Assembly (NCBI GenBank): GCA_019247245.1
Contig: JAFAPF010000390.1
Span: 1 to 12,616, forward strand
Direction of reading: 5' to 3'
DNA: 12,616 bases
Origin: Rubrobacter sp.
Lineage (GTDB): Bacteria; Actinomycetota; Rubrobacteria; Rubrobacterales; Rubrobacteraceae
Made by a program: the position numbers and the translations under genes. Of this stretch, positions 6,477 to 12,465 are shown piece by piece. Each line of letters starts with the position of its first letter. The stretch's first letter is position 1. The notes under the pieces are model-generated. The model made no database searches. It worked only from the letters and a program-made list of their open reading frames with translations, and was not told the origin of the DNA.

Positions 6477-8914
6477 CCCACCACGAAGTTAAGCAGTCGC
6501 CCAGGGACGTAGACGCTCTCGCGGATCTCACGCCCCTCGATGTAAGGCTGCACCTTCGTGCTGGCCAGCGCGAGCTCCCTGGCCACGTCCTCCGAAACGT
6601 TCGCTGGCGCTTCGATGCGGTCGCGGAGCTTGCCGTTAACCTGAATGACCAGCGTGATCTCTTTTGGCGCTATCAAACCCTCATCCCAAACGGGCCAAGC
6701 CTGCTCGTGCACCGAGTAGGGCAACTCTATGAGAGCCCACATCTCCTCGGCGTGGTGCGGAGCGAACGGCGCGAGAACGAGCACGAAGGTGCGGAGCGCA
6801 TTTTGCCACACCTCCTTCCTTACCTCGCCCTTGATCCCCAGGAGGTAGTTGGTGTGCTCCATGAGCGTTGCGAGTGCCGTGTTGAACCGGAACGCGTCCA
6901 GATCCTCGGTGACCTTCTTGACCAGCCTGGCAGTACGGCGGCCGAGCTCCTCGGGGTCGGCCTCTGCAGCCGAAGGCTCGCCTCCGGCTACGAGCGAGTG
7001 CGCCCGTCGCAGAAAGCGTACGACACCCTCGATACCGTGGGCGTTCCACGGCCCGCCGTGGTACCAAGGGCCGATGAACATCAGATAGCAGCGCAGAACA
7101 TCAGAGCCGTAGCGATCCACGAACTCCTGCGGGTTCACCACGTTGCCGCGGCTCTTACTCATCTTCTCCGCGTCCTCACCGAGTATGATGCCCTGGTTAA
7201 ACAACCGCGTCATCGGCTCGTCGAACCAAACCAGTGCAAGATCCCTCATCACCTTCGTAAAGAAGCGGGTGTAAAGCAGGTGCATCGTCGCGTGCTCTAT
7301 ACCCCCGGTGTACCGGTCTACCGGTAGCCAGTGCTCTCCCCGCTCGGGGTCGAACGGCCCATCGTCGTAGTGCGGTGAAAGGTAGCGGTATTGGTACCAT
7401 GAGGAGTCCACGAACGTGTCCATCGTATCCGTCTCCCGCTCGGCAGGACCATCGCAACGGGGGCACATGGTGTTGCGAAAGCGCTCATCTAGCTTCAGCG
7501 GCGATTCACCGGTGGGCATGAACTCTGCGTCCTCAGGTAAAAGGACGGGCAGCTCCTCCTCCGGGACGGGCACGATGCCGCACTGCTGGCAGTAGACAAT
7601 AGGTATTGGGGTTCCCCAGTAGCGCTGGCGTGAGATCAGCCAGTCCCTCAAGCGGTACGTCACCGCTGCTCGCCCGACGCTCCGCTCCTCGAGCCAGGAC
7701 GTCATCATCGCCTTGCCCTCTACGTTCGGGATACCCTCGAACCCATTGGAGTTAACCATCGGGCCTTCGCCAGTATAGGCCTCTTCGAGCTCCTCCCCGT
7801 TCCAGTACGGTGGGGCAATAACGGTACGGATCTGTATACCGTACTTCTTTGCGAACTCAAAGTCGCGCTCATCGTGAGCGGGGACGGCCATGATGGCCCC
7901 AGTGCCGTAGCCGAGGAGGACGTAGTCGGCTACGTAAACTGGTATCTCCTCTCCGTTCGCCGGGTTTATGGCGTAGGCTCCGGTAATGACGCCGGTCTTT
8001 TCGCGCGTCGCGTCCATGCGATCTATCTCGGTCATCCTTCCGGCCCTCTCAACATAAGCGCTCACCTCGAGGAGGTGCTCGGGAGTGGTTATTTTCTCGA
8101 CCGCCGGGTGCTCGGGCGCCAGGACGAAGAACGTCGCCCCGAAGAGGGTGTCTGGGCGGGTGGTGAAGACCTCGACGTGGCCGTATCCGGGGACGTTGAA
8201 GAGGATTTCGGCTCCCTCGGAGCGCCCGATCCAGTTAGTTTGGAGCGCTTCGACCCGCTCGGGCCACTCTATCTTAGAGAAGTCCAAAAGCTCCTCGGCG
8301 TAGTCCGTGATCTTAAAGAGCCACTGGGCCAGGTTCTTCTTGATGACCGGCGTCCCACACCGCTCACAGCGCCTCTCGGGGCCCACGACCTGCTCGCGAG
8401 CGAGCGTGGTGTTGTCTTTCGGACACCAGTCCACCGGTGCCTCTTTGCGGTACGCGAGGCCCATTTCAAAGAACTTGAGGAAGAACCACTGGTTCCAGCG
8501 GTAGTACTCGGGGTCACAGGTAACAATCTCCGAGTCGAAGTCGAACATCGCCCCCATCTGGCACAGCTGGCCTCGCATCCTCTCTATGTTTGCCATCGTC
8601 CACTTGTAAGGATGGATGCCCCGATCTATGGCCGCGTTCTCTGCTGGAAGCCCGAAGGCGTCGAAGCCTATGGGGAAAAAGACCCGGTATCCCTGCATCC
8701 TCATAAAGCGTGCGCGGGTATCGGACGGGGTCATCGCATACCAGTGGCCAACATGCAGGTCCCCACTCGGGTACGGGAGCATCGTGAGCGCATAGTGCTT
8801 AGGCTTCGCGAGGTCCTCGTCGGTTTTGTACAGTCCACTCTCGACCCACCGCTCTTGCCAGCGCCGTTCTATGGAATTTGGGTCGTAATCTCTCTTTATG
8901 GATGCCTCGCTCAC
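6473..8914 (-). CDS. leuS: Leucine-tRNA ligase
   Basis: Charges tRNA-Leu with leucine in the cytoplasm. The 813-residue class I enzyme has all expected parts: the HIGH-type HVGH within PYPSGDLHVGHW (residues 54-57), a first zinc module with WCPKD and CERCGTP (163-187), and the CP1 editing domain with TTRPDT (250-255) and AVPAHDERD (342-350). It continues with WLISRQRYWGTPIP, a cysteine-pair zinc ribbon (YCQQCG, CPRCDGP), the KMSKS loop (583-587), and an anticodon-binding and C-terminal domain ending VYVPGRLLNFVVG. It is a normal bacterial LeuRS. The start is taken as GTG 8914-8912 because GGAGGAG lies 5-6 bases upstream. An in-frame GTG seven codons earlier overlaps that ribosome site. The gene converges on pssA with a 4-bp overlap. 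Confidence 0.96.
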   Translation of the reverse strand: MSEASIKRDYDPNSIERRWQERWVESGLYKTDEDLAKPKHYALTMLPYPSGDLHVGHWYAMTPSDTRARFMRMQGYRVFFPIGFDAFGLPAENAAIDRGIHPYKWTMANIERMRGQLCQMGAMFDFDSEIVTCDPEYYRWNQWFFLKFFEMGLAYRKEAPVDWCPKDNTTLAREQVVGPERRCERCGTPVIKKNLAQWLFKITDYAEELLDFSKIEWPERVEALQTNWIGRSEGAEILFNVPGYGHVEVFTTRPDTLFGATFFVLAPEHPAVEKITTPEHLLEVSAYVERAGRMTEIDRMDATREKTGVITGAYAINPANGEEIPVYVADYVLLGYGTGAIMAVPAHDERDFEFAKKYGIQIRTVIAPPYWNGEELEEAYTGEGPMVNSNGFEGIPNVEGKAMMTSWLEERSVGRAAVTYRLRDWLISRQRYWGTPIPIVYCQQCGIVPVPEEELPVLLPEDAEFMPTGESPLKLDERFRNTMCPRCDGPAERETDTMDTFVDSSWYQYRYLSPHYDDGPFDPERGEHWLPVDRYTGGIEHATMHLLYTRFFTKVMRDLALVWFDEPMTRLFNQGIILGEDAEKMSKSRGNVVNPQEFVDRYGSDVLRCYLMFIGPWYHGGPWNAHGIEGVVRFLRRAHSLVAGGEPSAAEADPEELGRRTARLVKKVTEDLDAFRFNTALATLMEHTNYLLGIKGEVRKEVWQNALRTFVLVLAPFAPHHAEEMWALIELPYSVHEQAWPVWDEGLIAPKEITLVIQVNGKLRDRIEAPANVSEDVARELALASTKVQPYIEGREIRESVYVPGRLLNFVVG

Positions 8915-9027
8915 TAAAGACTCCTCCGGGTACACGTTTTAGGTGTTCTAAAGCGGGAAAGGGTGCGCAGACTTTATAGTCGGAGATCCGCGTCTCGGCC
9001 TTTGCGATCCCTAGCGCACATATGTCC
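8915..9027 (-). promoter_or_regulatory. leuS 5' leader with nested hairpins
   Basis: If transcription starts near 9021, leuS has a leader of about 107 bases. GTGCGC near its start can pair with GCGCAC at about 8963-8968, enclosing a smaller GAGA/TCTC hairpin (about 8982-8995). No T-box consensus (GGTACCGCG type) and no leucine-codon leader peptide are seen, so any attenuation function is unproven. Confidence 0.35.
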
Positions 9028-9036
9028 AATATAACA
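9028..9036 (-). promoter_or_regulatory. Extended -10 promoter of leuS
   Basis: The coding strand reads TGTTATATT: TG, one base, then TATATT, five of six matches to the -10. It sits in an AT-rich patch about 115 bases upstream of the leuS start codon. A clear -35 is absent, which extended -10 promoters tolerate. The start site would be near 9021. Confidence 0.45.
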
Positions 9037-9139
9037 TCTCGATGCATGTTTCAGGTAGGGCTCGAGGTCTGCGCAGTTTAACCTGCTCTCCGCTTTCTCT
9101 CAGCAGTGTACTTACCCCTAACCACACACTAAAAAGAGA

Positions 9140-9169
9140 GAAGGCCGGGTCGCAAAAGACCCGGCCTTC
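9140..9169 (-). terminator. Intrinsic terminator of the secreted-protein gene
   Basis: A perfect 12-bp GC-rich stem (GAAGGCCGGGTC with its complement) encloses a 6-base loop. On the minus strand it is followed by TCTCTCTTTTT, a good U-rich tail, so it should end the transcript of the gene stopping at 9231. On the plus strand the tail is CCTTT, so weak two-way activity is possible. Confidence 0.85.
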
Positions 9170-9185
9170 CCTTTATGCCCCCTCC

Positions 9186-9221
9186 CGACCCTACTTAGAG
9201 GGTCGTCAGCTTTTTAAAGCT
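9186..9221. terminator. Accessory hairpins between the secreted-protein gene and its main terminator
   Basis: Two further hairpins lie between the stop at 9231 and the main terminator: CGACCCT/AGGGTCG with a 6-base loop (9186-9205) and AGCTTT/AAAGCT (9208-9221). On the plus strand the first is followed within a few bases by CTTTTT. They may strengthen termination or stabilise the mRNA 3' end. Confidence 0.45.
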
Positions 9222-9230
9222 TTGCTCTCA

Positions 9231-9653
9231 CTACCAGCCTGCAGTCTGATCAATGCTCTGGGTGCAAGAACCGCTAGCTGAAGGCTCTATGTCGATAAAG
9301 CTTCCATCGAAGCTTATGTCGCCAGTGGCGGTGTTGTACTGGGTAACGCCCTGCTCGTTAGCAACGTTACCGGTGTTGGCGACCTGCTGAACCGTCGGAC
9401 AGGCATTGACGTTGCTGCCCGTGTTACTAAAGCTTGCTGACGGCGAAGCGGCGCCGCTCCGTATGTGACTTTCTCTGAAAGTCTGGTTCACACCGCCTTG
9501 GGTGAAGGGCTGGTTGAAGAAGGAACCATTGTTGGGAACGCCGTTATTAAAGAAAAACGGCTGTGCCAGGGCGGGTATGGCGGCGATGGCCAGCAATCCC
9601 ACCAACGAAAGAACCAACATTATGCGCTTTGACAGGCTTATGCGCTTAAACAC
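9231..9653 (-). CDS. Small Asn-rich secreted protein of unknown function
   Basis: I do not recognise a family. The 140-residue product has a clear Sec signal peptide: basic MFKRISLSKR, a hydrophobic core (11-25) and an ALA-Q cleavage site after residue 30. The predicted mature chain of about 110 residues is rich in Asn, Ser, Gly, Thr and Gln, with an N-terminal Phe/Asn-rich stretch (FFFNNGVPNNGSFFNQPF), and has exactly two cysteines (85 and 130) that could form one disulfide. There is no LPxTG or lipobox, so it is probably released or loosely surface-attached. The start is GTG 9653-9651, preceded by a strong AAAGGAGG with short spacing. It is monocistronic with its own terminator, and divergent from a two-component system whose possible binding repeat lies upstream of it. 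Confidence 0.75.
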   Translation of the reverse strand: MFKRISLSKRIMLVLSLVGLLAIAAIPALAQPFFFNNGVPNNGSFFNQPFTQGGVNQTFRESHIRSGAASPSASFSNTGSNVNACPTVQQVANTGNVANEQGVTQYNTATGDISFDGSFIDIEPSASGSCTQSIDQTAGW

Positions 9654-9791
9654 GCTACCTCCTTTACTCGTAGAACTTGACGGATTTTACTTCCTTCTCT
9701 TCTCTTGCGGTCTCGCGCAGATTTCCTGAGTGATGTCCCTCCTTTTCGCTCCTATGTGTTCTATATCCGAACATCGCGGGTAAGGCGGATA

Positions 9792-9810
9792 TTTTAAGGA
9801 GATCTTAAGG
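9792..9810 (+). promoter_or_regulatory. Direct repeat resembling an OmpR-family response-regulator site (site A)
   Basis: TTTTAAGGAGATCTTAAGG contains TTAAGG twice with 11-bp spacing (9794 and 9805), one DNA turn apart, as winged-helix response regulators prefer. The same kind of repeat occurs upstream of the gene at 12466. Relative to a TATAGA-like -10 for the minus-strand secreted-protein gene it lies just upstream of the -35 position, fit for an activator. Function is inferred. Confidence 0.45.
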
Positions 9811-9879
9811 TTTGCAGACATAGCCAAATGCAAGCAGGACTAGTCCTACTCTCTACGGGAGAGGCTAGAAAGTGGGAGC

Positions 9880-9901
9880 AGGCGCCGCTCAGGCGCCGCT
9901 T
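9880..9901 (+). repeat. 11-bp tandem repeat
   Basis: AGGCGCCGCTC is followed directly by AGGCGCCGCTT, two copies differing only in the last base. Each contains GGCGCC, itself a palindrome. The 11-bp period equals that of the TTTTAAG-type repeats in this region. Confidence 0.9.
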
Positions 9902-10040
9902 AAGAGTTTTATCCCTATCAAGAGAATCTGTGAGTTCTTGAGCACTGGAAAGGCGCTTCACCTTAAAACTTCCTGAAAAAGTGTTCGCTGCAGCTCCAAG
10001 TCTCCGGTATGGTCGTTGCAAGGCGTAAGCAACCCCCGAA

Positions 10041-10056
10041 GATCGCATGATCGCAT
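10041..10056 (+). repeat. 8-bp tandem repeat GATCGCAT
   Basis: Two perfect copies of GATCGCAT lie side by side, ending 3 bases before the TTGCAG element of the possible response-regulator promoter. The position suits an activator or repressor site, but this is inference. Confidence 0.85.
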
Positions 10057-10059
10057 GTC

Positions 10060-10089
10060 TTGCAGTAGTTGCGAGGGTGGGTTGATAAT
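10060..10089 (+). promoter_or_regulatory. Possible promoter of the two-component operon
   Basis: TTGCAG (10060-10065), an 18-base spacer and GATAAT (10084-10089, five of six matches to the -10) precede the response regulator by about 65 bases. The -35 is poor, so an activator may be required. Confidence 0.35.
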
Positions 10090-10140
10090 AAGGATCGCCG
10101 CCTCCGCCATGGTGAGCATACAGTAGATTGCGGGGGAAGC

Positions 10141-10158
10141 ATGAAAGGACCAGGTTGA
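10141..10158 (+). CDS. Five-codon leader ORF (MKGPG) overlapping the response-regulator start
   Basis: ATG AAA GGA CCA GGT TGA is preceded by GGGGGA with 3-base spacing, a better ribosome site than any in front of the response regulator itself. Its TGA overlaps the likely TTG start of the regulator (TTGA), so ribosomes ending here could restart on the regulator. Whether it is translated is unknown. Confidence 0.35.
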   Translation: MKGPG

Positions 10159-10856
10159 TAGACTACCAGCCCTCCGTGAAGGGGCGTTCTCCTCGGATCC
10201 TGGTGGTCGATGACGAGTGCCACATCGTCGACTTCCTAACTATAGGGCTCGAAGGGCGGGGGATGGAGGTTCGAGGAGCCTTCGACGGCTCGGAAGCCTT
10301 CCGACTACTGGAGGATTTTCGCCCCGACGTCGTTGTTCTGGATCTAATGCTACCCGGGCTTTCGGGGTTCGAGATTTGCAAGAGGGTTCGTGCGAGAAGT
10401 GACGTCCCTATCCTGATCCTTAGCGCCCGGGACCAGGTGACCGATAAAGTCGGCGGTCTGCGCTTGGGGGCCGACGACTACCTAACCAAGCCCTTTGCAT
10501 TCGAGGAGTTTGTGGCCCGGGTGGTGGCGCTCCTGCGCAGGAGCGGCGCTTATCCAGGGCGCACCTTCCAGCATATGGACATAACTCTCGACGCGGCGAC
10601 CCGAGAGGTCCACAGGAACGGTCGCCTGATACAGCTGACGGCGAAGGAGTTCGACCTGCTGCACTTGCTGATGCAGCATCCCCGCCAAGTGCTCTCCAAA
10701 AGACAGATCCTGGAAGCCGTCTGGGATGACGACTATTTCGGCGACGCCAACGTTGTCGAAGTGTACGTATCACATCTGCGACGAAAGCTGAATGGAGCGG
10801 GTGAACCCGACCTTATACAGACGGTCCGCGGCGTAGGCTACCGACTGGGTGGTTGA
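10155..10856 (+). CDS. OmpR/PhoB-family response regulator
   Basis: A DNA-binding response regulator of 233 residues from the chosen start. The receiver domain (about 14-128) has acidic pair Asp19/Asp20 in VVDDE, phospho-acceptor Asp63 in VVLDLMLPG, Ser90 in LILSARD and Lys112 in LTKPF, so all phosphotransfer residues are present. The C-terminal winged helix (about 138-233) has LTAKEFDLLHLLMQHPRQVLS, the recognition-helix region ANVVEVYVSHLRRKL and the closing IQTVRGVGYRL. It should be phosphorylated by the kinase encoded next and bind direct repeats spaced by one helical turn. The start is uncertain: TTG 10155 has AAAGGA just upstream, while TTG 10128 adds nine residues but has no ribosome site. 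Its TGA overlaps the kinase start in TTGA. Confidence 0.93.
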   Translation: MIDYQPSVKGRSPRILVVDDECHIVDFLTIGLEGRGMEVRGAFDGSEAFRLLEDFRPDVVVLDLMLPGLSGFEICKRVRARSDVPILILSARDQVTDKVGGLRLGADDYLTKPFAFEEFVARVVALLRRSGAYPGRTFQHMDITLDAATREVHRNGRLIQLTAKEFDLLHLLMQHPRQVLSKRQILEAVWDDDYFGDANVVEVYVSHLRRKLNGAGEPDLIQTVRGVGYRLGG

Positions 10857-12247
10857 AGGTCTTGGGCACACTCCGCTGGCGTCTCACTCTATGGTACGGC
10901 GTGATGGCCCTGGCAATGGTCATCCTATTCTCCCCCCTTGCCTTCCACCTAATTTCGCTAGGGTCTCCGCTCCCTCCGCGCCACATAGACAAGGCCCGCA
11001 CTGCTGCAGACCAGGTAGGTCAAACTCTGGAGCAGACCGGCTCACCCTCTCAGGCCGTCGAGGCGGTGCAAGACCCTGAAGTTTGGGTCGTCGTGCGAGA
11101 CGCCGAAGGCAACGAGCTGGCATCGACGCCCGGCCTTGAGCAGGTTCTAGATCTGGACTCCTCCAAGCAAAGCTTGCCGGACACCCAAAGAAGCGGGGAG
11201 TACTTCGCGACTAGCCTAAAGCCACAGGGCACCTCGGGAGAGACCGTAGAGGTCTATACGAGACTGCTCAACAGTGCTTCCTCGTTCAGTCGCATCCTCA
11301 CGATCCAGGTGGTCGGCGCCGCGGTAACGCTCGTGCTGATGCTCGGCCTGGGACCTACGCTGGCGGCGGGAGCCCTCAAGCCGCTGAGAAAGGTGAGTGC
11401 CGTGGCGGAGGAACTTAGACGGGGGAGGCTGGAGAGTCGGGTCGACCTGCCCGAACTCAAGAAGCGGCGGGACGAGGTCGGGCAGGTGGCGAACTCGTTC
11501 GACGCCATGGCCGAAAGCCTGGAGAGGCTCTTCAAGGCCGAGCGCGCGTCCAAAGAGAGCCTGCAACGCTTCCTGGCCGACGCCTCCCATGAGCTCCGTA
11601 CACCCCTTACCTCCATCCTCGGCTATCTGGACGTGCTGAACGAGGGTGGGGACAAAAACCCATCCGTACGGTGCCGGGCTCTGTCGGCGATGAGGGAGGA
11701 AGCCGCCCTGATGGCTCACTTGGTAGAAGACCTGCTGGCCCTGGCACGTCTTGAATCTCGCCAGGAAACATCCTCGCAAGCCGTGGACCTTGCATCCCTG
11801 ACGCACGAGGTTGCGGCGAGCTACCCTAAGCGCCGGATAGGAGTCTCCGCCGACGAACCGGTCGTGCTGATGGCAGAACCTGACTCCCTGAGGCGAGTGG
11901 TCTCCAACCTTCTCTCCAACGCCGTAGAGCATACACCCCCTGAGAAAGATATAAAGGTCTCGGTAGAACGCCGCAACGGAGGAGCCATCTTACGAGTATC
12001 CGATGAAGGAGCGGGTATCTCGGAAGAAGACTTGCCCCACATCTTCGACCGATTCTATCGGGCAAATGGTTCGCGGACTAGAGAAGGAACTGGTCTCGGG
12101 CTAGCAATCGTTAAAGAGACCGTCGAGGCGATAGGAGGACGGGTCGAAGTCCAGAGCGCCGTGCAAAAGGGCTCGATGTTCACCGTCCTCCTGCCGCTCT
12201 CGATTGTGGCTAGCAATCCCGGCTTTGCACAAAAAATGCCTCGGTAG
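10853..12247 (+). CDS. HAMP-domain sensor histidine kinase, 3' end altered by an insertion
   Basis: A membrane kinase of 464 residues that should phosphorylate the preceding regulator. Order: first membrane segment (about 13-34), extracytoplasmic region (about 36-145, no recognised sensor domain), second membrane segment (about 148-172), HAMP (about 173-225), HisKA with His246 in ASHELRTPL, and the ATPase domain with N-box Asn352/Asn356, DEGAGI (384-389), IFDRFYR and GTGLGLAIV (412-420). The catalytic set is complete. The normal end of the fold is FTVLLPL (about 443-449). The remaining residues, SIVASNPGFAQKMPR, are partly encoded by a 99-bp MITE-like insertion that also gives the stop. Start is TTG 10853, overlapping the regulator stop as TTGA; TTG 10862 is an alternative. 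Confidence 0.93.
   Translation: MKVLGTLRWRLTLWYGVMALAMVILFSPLAFHLISLGSPLPPRHIDKARTAADQVGQTLEQTGSPSQAVEAVQDPEVWVVVRDAEGNELASTPGLEQVLDLDSSKQSLPDTQRSGEYFATSLKPQGTSGETVEVYTRLLNSASSFSRILTIQVVGAAVTLVLMLGLGPTLAAGALKPLRKVSAVAEELRRGRLESRVDLPELKKRRDEVGQVANSFDAMAESLERLFKAERASKESLQRFLADASHELRTPLTSILGYLDVLNEGGDKNPSVRCRALSAMREEAALMAHLVEDLLALARLESRQETSSQAVDLASLTHEVAASYPKRRIGVSADEPVVLMAEPDSLRRVVSNLLSNAVEHTPPEKDIKVSVERRNGGAILRVSDEGAGISEEDLPHIFDRFYRANGSRTREGTGLGLAIVKETVEAIGGRVEVQSAVQKGSMFTVLLPLSIVASNPGFAQKMPR
12212..12220 (+). repeat. Left target-site duplication
   Basis: AGCAATCCC, identical to 12320-12328 on the other side of the inserted element. The identity extends to 13 bp (GGCTAGCAATCCC, 12208-12220 and 12316-12328) because the element's right end happens to finish in GGCT. 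Confidence 0.75.
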
Positions 12248-12319
12248 TGCAACTTATTGAGGTAGAACTCCTTGAAGCTACCATACCTGGCGGAGCTATC
12301 CGAATTTTTGTGCAAGGCT
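12221..12319. mobile_element. MITE-like 99-bp insertion in the 3' end of the kinase gene
   Basis: The left end reads GGCTTTGCACAAAAA. The right end, read inward from 12319, is AGCCTTGCACAAAAA, so the 15-bp ends match at 13 positions, with an 11-bp perfect core TTGCACAAAAA. A 9-bp direct repeat flanks the element. It is far too short for a transposase and has an internal GGTAG/CTACC hairpin, so it fits a non-autonomous miniature element or a decayed insertion-sequence end pair. The parent family is not recognised; a 9-bp duplication is compatible with several families (IS4-like among them). It encodes the last eight residues (GFAQKMPR) and stop of the kinase. Confidence 0.7.
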
Positions 12320-12328
12320 AGCAATCCC
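12320..12328 (+). repeat. Right target-site duplication
   Basis: Second copy of AGCAATCCC directly after the element. Removing the element plus one copy restores an in-frame reading of the kinase through to a TAA at 12380-12382. Confidence 0.75.
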
Positions 12329-12345
12329 CCAGAAAGTGCAAGTAA

Positions 12346-12358
12346 GATTCTAAGAATC
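12346..12358. repeat. 13-bp palindrome GATTCTAAGAATC
   Basis: A perfect inverted repeat (GATTCT, central A, AGAATC) 6 bases upstream of the TTTTAAG direct repeat. It could be a second operator of the promoter before the gene at 12466, or a weak hairpin at the end of the kinase transcript. No T-run follows directly. Confidence 0.5.
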
Positions 12359-12363
12359 AGTCA

Positions 12364-12399
12364 CCTTTTAAGCTCCTTTTAAGGATGGCTAAGTAACAT
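12364..12399 (+). promoter_or_regulatory. Response-regulator-type promoter before the glycosyltransferase gene (site B)
   Basis: CCTTTTAAG occurs twice, at 12364 and 12375, exactly 11 bp apart. Written as Pho-box-style units it is CTTTTAA, 4 bp, CTTTTAA, then 11 bp, then TAACAT as a -10 (12394-12399). No separate -35 is present; the repeat takes its place, as in promoters activated by PhoB-type regulators. Site A (9792-9810) carries the same motif. The encoded OmpR-family regulator is the obvious candidate to bind, but that is inferred. Confidence 0.5.
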
Positions 12400-12465
12400 C
12401 TACGGCGTTATGTTGGACAGACCAAGAAAGAACGGTGTAGCTGTCAAAAAGCATAATGGAGGGAC

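Larger units (their letters stand above)
9654..10154. other. Regulatory intergenic region between the secreted-protein gene and the response regulator
   Basis: About 500 bp without a supported gene. From left to right it holds the untranslated leader of the minus-strand gene, a TATAGA-like element (9760-9765, minus), an 11-bp-spaced TTAAGG repeat (9794-9810) and a perfect 12-bp palindrome AGGACTAGTCCT (9836-9847). Further right are a CTCTC/GAGAG hairpin (9850-9864), an 11-bp tandem repeat (9880-9901), a TCAAGA/TCTTGA hairpin (9918-9941), an 8-bp tandem GATCGCAT (10041-10056) and a promoter-like pair before the response regulator. I find no tRNA or known riboswitch. The density of short repeats suggests several protein-binding sites or a structured leader. 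Confidence 0.55.

Noticed and set aside
7874..8917. Open plus-strand frame of 347 codons
   Set aside because: Antisense to leuS, whose motifs are complete. High GC at third positions keeps the opposite frame open.
8915..8935. Upstream GTG start of leuS
   Set aside because: It would put the GGAGGAG ribosome site inside the coding region. The GTG at 8914 is correctly spaced from it.
8936..9030. T-box riboswitch before leuS
   Set aside because: No GGTACCGCG-type T-box sequence or typical stem I was found in the leader on the coding strand.
10128..10154. TTG at 10128 as the response-regulator start
   Set aside because: No ribosome site precedes it, and the receiver domain begins well after residue 20. 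TTG 10155 has AAAGGA upstream.
12055..12324. Minus-strand frame of 89 codons across the inserted element, as a transposase remnant
   Set aside because: Most of it is antisense to the kinase, and the part inside the element is under 35 codons with no recognisable transposase motif.
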